Below are positions 59,601 to 64,000 of a stretch of 64,000 nt of DNA, in pieces (the stretch's first letter is position 1; every line of letters starts with the position of its first letter). The stretch comes from Quercus robur (taxonomy: Eukaryota > Streptophyta > Magnoliopsida > Fagales > Fagaceae). The notes under the pieces were generated by a model, which worked only from the letters and a program-made list of their open reading frames with translations, was not told the DNA's origin and made no database searches. The DNA is taken from NCBI RefSeq assembly GCF_932294415.1, contig NC_065541.1, forward strand, positions 53,670,290 to 53,734,289, written 5' to 3'. The translations under genes were made by a program, and so were the position numbers.

Positions 59601-62600
59601 AAATGCAGTAATCAGCCACTAAAAAATGCTATAAATTTTACTAGAAATGGGGCCATTTGATGTCCAGTCCATATAGTTAAAAATTGATGAGTCCATTTTG
59701 GAATACACATTTCTATAACACTGAAATGAGTCCTCTTCTTTGGATCCCCCCACCCCTCCTCTTTGACACCACCCCCCCCCCCAAGCGCTGCCAGGGGGGG
59801 GGGGGGGGGGGGGGAGGTCCTGCTTCTTTTCAAATCTATTTTTGGAATAACAGAATAATGCAGTATAAAGATAAGCAGAAACAATAACAATCCAATATTT
59901 TCTGAATCATCTCAAAAAAAAAATCTCTTCATATAAACTATCAAAATTCCATACTGGAATCCAACATATGAAACAAATCAATTCCTATAGAGAATGTTCC
60001 TTGGTCCCACTATAGAATTCAATGAATTAAGAAGTTTGATATGCTGGAGTGAAGCTTCCACTTTCTAGAATCTTTTATCCAGGAAAGATGGAGGGTCATG
60101 GGTGGGTGGAGAATTGTGTATGCGTTAGAAGCATGAGAGCCATATTTTGTGGCAAAACAATTTGGTGACACAGCCGAGGACTTACAGGAGAAAAACTCCT
60201 GTTTGAAGTCCTTGAGGTAAAAAAAAAAAAAAAAAAGAATCTCTAGACTGGCATTTACAGAAACCTGCCATTGAGCTCTAGCTCAAACACTACCACCTCC
60301 TAGCATAATAAAGGGTGCAGTAAGATTGTAGGTTCAAATTCATTGGGAGTGTGTGTAAACTTACCAATGAAAACAATGGCATTTACAATTTTCAAATAAC
60401 CCCATCACAGACCCTCACCCCCAAGGCCCTGCCAACTCTATCTTAAATGACCAAAGTATATCTTTCCTCATACCAACAAACAAAAGATACATATTTCTGG
60501 GTAACAACAAAAACTTCTTTCACCCTGTAAGTTACACAAATTAGCTTTAATAGAATTGCTGCATATGGAGAACCTTCTGGCAAAGCTTTTTACTACAAGG
60601 CACTTAGCTAATAAAAGATGTGAGGATGAAAGAGATAGGGAAAAAGATGGAAAAGGGATACCAGTAGGGGTCTATGTCATTCAGAATGCTAAGTATAATA
60701 GCAAAAGCCTTCCCTGACTGAACATAGGTTTCAATTCTCAGTCACTAATTGGAACCTACCTGCCAATATAGAATCCTCTGAGTAGCATTACCAGTTGGAG
60801 CCCCTTCTGGCCACATTGGGATAACAATATATACAGCAAATCTCTCATTTGCTCTAATTTTCTCAGCAATCTTAAGGGCAATTTCCATTGGAATCAAATT
60901 ATTAGCACCTGCAGAAAGACAGTATGAGCAAAATTCAGCAAACAAAACAAGAAAAAGAAATCATGAGACACCTTATTATCCAGTAAGTGATTTCCCGGGA
61001 AGATAATAGCACAAAAATGCAGTCATTTAAAATGGTGCAGCACAGTGAGAGTATTTTGTCAAAAACAGTAAATAACTACATATAACACCTAATATATTCA
61101 GTTCTAATTCTGCCAATCCCAATTTGTGACTCGCAACTGATTAGCTATTGAAAAGAAGTAAAGCTCTTTTCTTGACTTCATCACCATTCTTTATTCATCA
61201 TCTTTCTTAAATACCTGCGTAAGTGCCTTTATCACTGAAAGGCAATTTAAAATTTTAATTGATTAGTTTCTATTTCTAGCTATCCATTAAGCATATGCAT
61301 AGGCTAAACTTGACCAAACAATGGAAATGGTAGGTTACTTTTTATTTGAACCTCCTTTATGCATGTCCAACTTTCAGATTCTAACTGTGGACCTGCTATT
61401 CACTGAGAATAAATCTGATTCCATTAACTTTAACCTCATACAAATGCACAGCTCATGTGGATTTCTGTTGGTTGTGGAAATTATGACACCATCAGACAGC
61501 AATGAGTTCTATTTTTTTTTTTTTTTTGGGTAAAATAATTTAATAAATAATTTTTTTTGTTCTAAATATTTATAAGATCAAAGATATTAGTTCCTCTACA
61601 TATCATGGCTATCAGTGTGATCCATTTATGTTAAAATTAAAGTTTTCTCACCTAAGTCTTTATGTGAACTCCAATTGTATGAAGATCCAATGAAATACTG
61701 GTTCTCTATATAAATGAAATGCTGGGCAGCACGAATGGCCTTTACATATGCCGTATGTATGCTCATGTCAATCAGCAAGTTCTTCCCACACACCAGGTTC
61801 TGTTACAACAAAGTAATTAATTAACTTTCAGGCACATGAAAAGAGAGAAAGGGAGGTAAACTGAAATTAGTGAAAATTCATAAAGGTAATCACTAAGTTT
61901 CACCTCACCTTGCTTGTGGCATCTCTTGGATCCTTAGGGAACCCTCTAACAGAATTTGAATCAATAGAACGAAAAATCTGCAGTTGCAAACCACAGAAAA
62001 TGAATAAGATAATTTAATCAATAAGCTAATACACATTACAAAAACAAATTGCCAATCAACACTCCTTTTCGACCTGAGCCAAGGCCCTAGGGCAATTAAG
62101 ACCATCTTACTTGAACATGCCAAGCTTCTGGATCATTATCATTAGTCCAAGGAGCATCTGAGAGTCCAATAATCTCCGGAATTCTTTCTAGCCTGAGCAA
62201 TGCATCATCATATGACGTTTTCAGTTTTTTAATCCCATGGGGTTTTGCAGCCTTAAGCCAGCGGTCCTCAAAGTTAGTCAGGACATCATATGCCGCTGGA
62301 CCATCAATTCTAGAGTGCAAGTCATGCCATGGCTCTCGTGGACAACCAGCAGTGTTACCCTGTTGAGGTAATAACCCACCATATAATAATGTGGTTGATT
62401 GCATTAAAAGACAACTATAAATTATAAGTATTACAATATTTGTTGCATATATTTGCAATTTTATCGGAAGAAAATTTTATATTAATATAGCATTTCCATA
62501 TCCATTTAGCTGAACATTCCATCAAGATTTTCAGTTGCTTGACTTCAAAAACTAAATTCAGGAATTTAGGATATTTGTTGCATACACTTGCACGTTATTG

Positions 62601-64000
62601 GTATAATGGCAAGTACATTTGTTCAAGCTGTGTTTCTTTGCACCTTCCAATGACTAAATGGGATCAGGATATCAGATAGGTTTATGCCACAATATTCCAC
62701 ATGTTACTTGCAAATTTTTTTCTCTGGTTTCAATTTCTTAGCACTTGAGATGAGACTAATTTGCCCCTTGTATCATGTCACAGGTAGGATCTCATGATAC
62801 AGTATAGGGTTTGCTTTTTAAGTCATTAGTTCTGGTAACAGTAAACACACATCTCAACTCTTATAGAAGTTCTGTGCATTAATAACAAAAGTTATCAATG
62901 TGCCAAACAAGCAATATGGTACTGCAGAACTATATAGCTACTGACAGTTGTTCAACCAGTATTAGGATAGGGATTAAGAGATTACTGCGTAAGTAGGATT
63001 GTGATAGTCATCCTTGTGGACTGTTTGTAGTGTCCTAAATATAGGGTGCTGTGGAGTATCATATCGCCCATCACATAAATCAAGTCCTCCAACAAAAGCG
63101 ACGATTTTTCTTCTAAAATTTCCAGCATCGGCATCCACAATCACAGTTTTTTGATGGTGTGTATAGATTGTTTCAACTTCCTGATAATATGAAGTGAGAA
63201 TAAATTCAAACTTCAACACCAATTTCCATAACAAACCAATTACAGTTTTCTTATTTGGATAAGTCCAAATACAGCTATAGATAAGGACATTACATAACTG
63301 ACGTTTTTTTCATGCTCTCAACTATAAACAATACAATGCTATATTTTTGAAAATCAATGCAAGCCATACATTACCAGATAATGGTATTAACAGTTAAAAC
63401 AATAAGAAAATTGTATTATGCATTTAGCCCTCACTTGTAGCTTAGTAGCAATGCAACTAGGATAATCCCTTTATTTACTATCTGACACATCAAAAAGCTA
63501 AGACATCAGTACCAATGTCTGAAAGATTTACTTTGAGCGTCAATATTACATGCTAAATTCTTATTCGGTTTTTAAAGCCACCAGGTCAGACAGCTCACAG
63601 TCATATCCACTTCAGGCACCAAACCTCAGCTAGGGTCAATGACTAGATGGTGGATCCACATTTAGCGAACCATATTGATTATCAAGAATGTAGGACACAA
63701 CCTCTCTCTCCCTCTTCACCCCCCCCCCCCCCCCCCCCCCCATTTTGGATGGAATGTATGGTGCAGCATTAATATTTCCAAAAAGGCTGCTATCCTCTGG
63801 GATCCAACAACCTAGGAATTCTAGATCATGATGTTGAACAAGTTCGGAACTGATTCAGAAAATGAAGAGCAATGGTATTGTGTAGTATGAAAAAGAGCCT
63901 ACAAGTTTTTTTCCCTTTTAAAATCTAACCTTTTGCTTGAGCCAGCTATGTCTCTTTCCTGCAATGCGGGGACAAAGTAGCACTTGAACAGAAGAGCGTT
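56625..64000 (-). CDS. PLDBETA: Phospholipase D, beta type (C-terminal nine exons; 5' end off the window)
   Basis: PLD hydrolyses membrane phospholipids to phosphatidic acid; beta forms need PIP2 and calcium and act at membranes in signalling. Minus-strand exons: 63930-64000 (partial), 62986-63180, 62111-62359, 61909-61977, 61652-61799, 60760-60908, 59396-59569, 58887-59084, 56625-56918. All are GT-AG and in phase, about 515 residues. Both catalytic HKD motifs are whole: [11 protein letters not shown] in the second visible exon and [20 protein letters not shown] in the eighth. [13 protein letters not shown] and the C-terminus [20 protein letters not shown], with [17 protein letters not shown], fit beta/gamma rather than alpha or delta. 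The C2 domain lies off the right edge. No damage seen. Confidence 0.93.
56919..58886 (-). other. Last PLD intron (2.0 kb)
   Basis: It holds an A/T run pair near 58110-58138, a (GTTT)n stretch near 58735, and no recognised element. The open frame at 57183-57476 has no family resemblance. Confidence 0.4.
59772..59814. repeat. C11 / G21 inverted homopolymers in a PLD intron
   Basis: Eleven C, AAGCGCTGCCA, then twenty-one G. The two runs can pair as a hairpin or the G run can form a quadruplex. Frames that read through it are artefacts. Confidence 0.9.
60260..60376 (+). mobile_element. Short SINE-like insert in a PLD intron
   Basis: It is flanked by an 11-bp duplication TGGCATTTACA (60249-60259 and 60377-60387). 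Inside are an A-box-like CTCTAGCTCAAAC and a B-box-like GTAGGTTCAAATTC about 50 bases on, and it ends AATGAAAACAA. About 117 bp, which is short for a SINE. Confidence 0.6.
63719..63741. repeat. Poly-C tract in a PLD intron
   Basis: Twenty-three C in a row after CCTCTTCA. It is the longest of the window's C runs. Confidence 0.9.

Noticed and set aside
59612-59890. Gly/Pro-rich frames across the C11/G21 tract
   Set aside because: Open only because of the homopolymers; the region is a PLD intron.

Overview
This window is nuclear DNA of a eudicot plant, probably a woody species. The evidence is five intron-bearing plant genes with GT-AG introns, AT-rich spacers and many plant transposon families. 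The species cannot be named from the sequence; the repeat types resemble those of forest trees, which is an impression only.

Host genes, in order: the first three exons of URM1 (ubiquitin-related modifier, minus strand, running off the left edge); a complete eight-exon PEX16 (peroxin, plus, 25.0-31.2 kb); an intronless class I TCP transcription factor closest to TCP9 (plus, 43.0-44.1 kb); a two-exon ataxin-10 homologue (plus, 53.3-54.9 kb); and the last nine exons of a beta-type phospholipase D (minus, 56.6-64.0 kb, running off the right edge), convergent with the ataxin-10 gene. They have no shared pathway and look like ordinary neighbours.

Between URM1 and PEX16 lies a nested stack of elements. 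A short tandem array with (CT)n-bearing units is split by a Helitron-like element. That element holds a fold-back element, which holds a Ty3/gypsy (Tat-type) LTR retrotransposon fossil, which holds a 4.56 kb hAT transposon with a perfect 8-bp target duplication. The same array is split again by a 6.0 kb L1-type LINE.

The rest is intergenic sequence and introns with smaller mobile elements: a canonical 344-bp Helitron, two abutting Helitron-like copies holding two solo LTRs, a truncated LINE with a 16-bp target duplication, a SINE-like insert with an 11-bp target duplication in a PLD intron, several MITEs (two from one family with a central hairpin), fold-back elements, and two tandem repeats. 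PEX16 intron 2 holds two LINE fragments in opposite orientations inside an apparent fold-back pair. The TCP gene is followed by a cluster of G-box (CACGTG) sites.

I found no rRNA, tRNA or CRISPR array, and no convincing new gene system. The most unusual items are the five-layer nest, the antisense ORFs of the Tat element, the G-box cluster and a run of long poly-C tracts.
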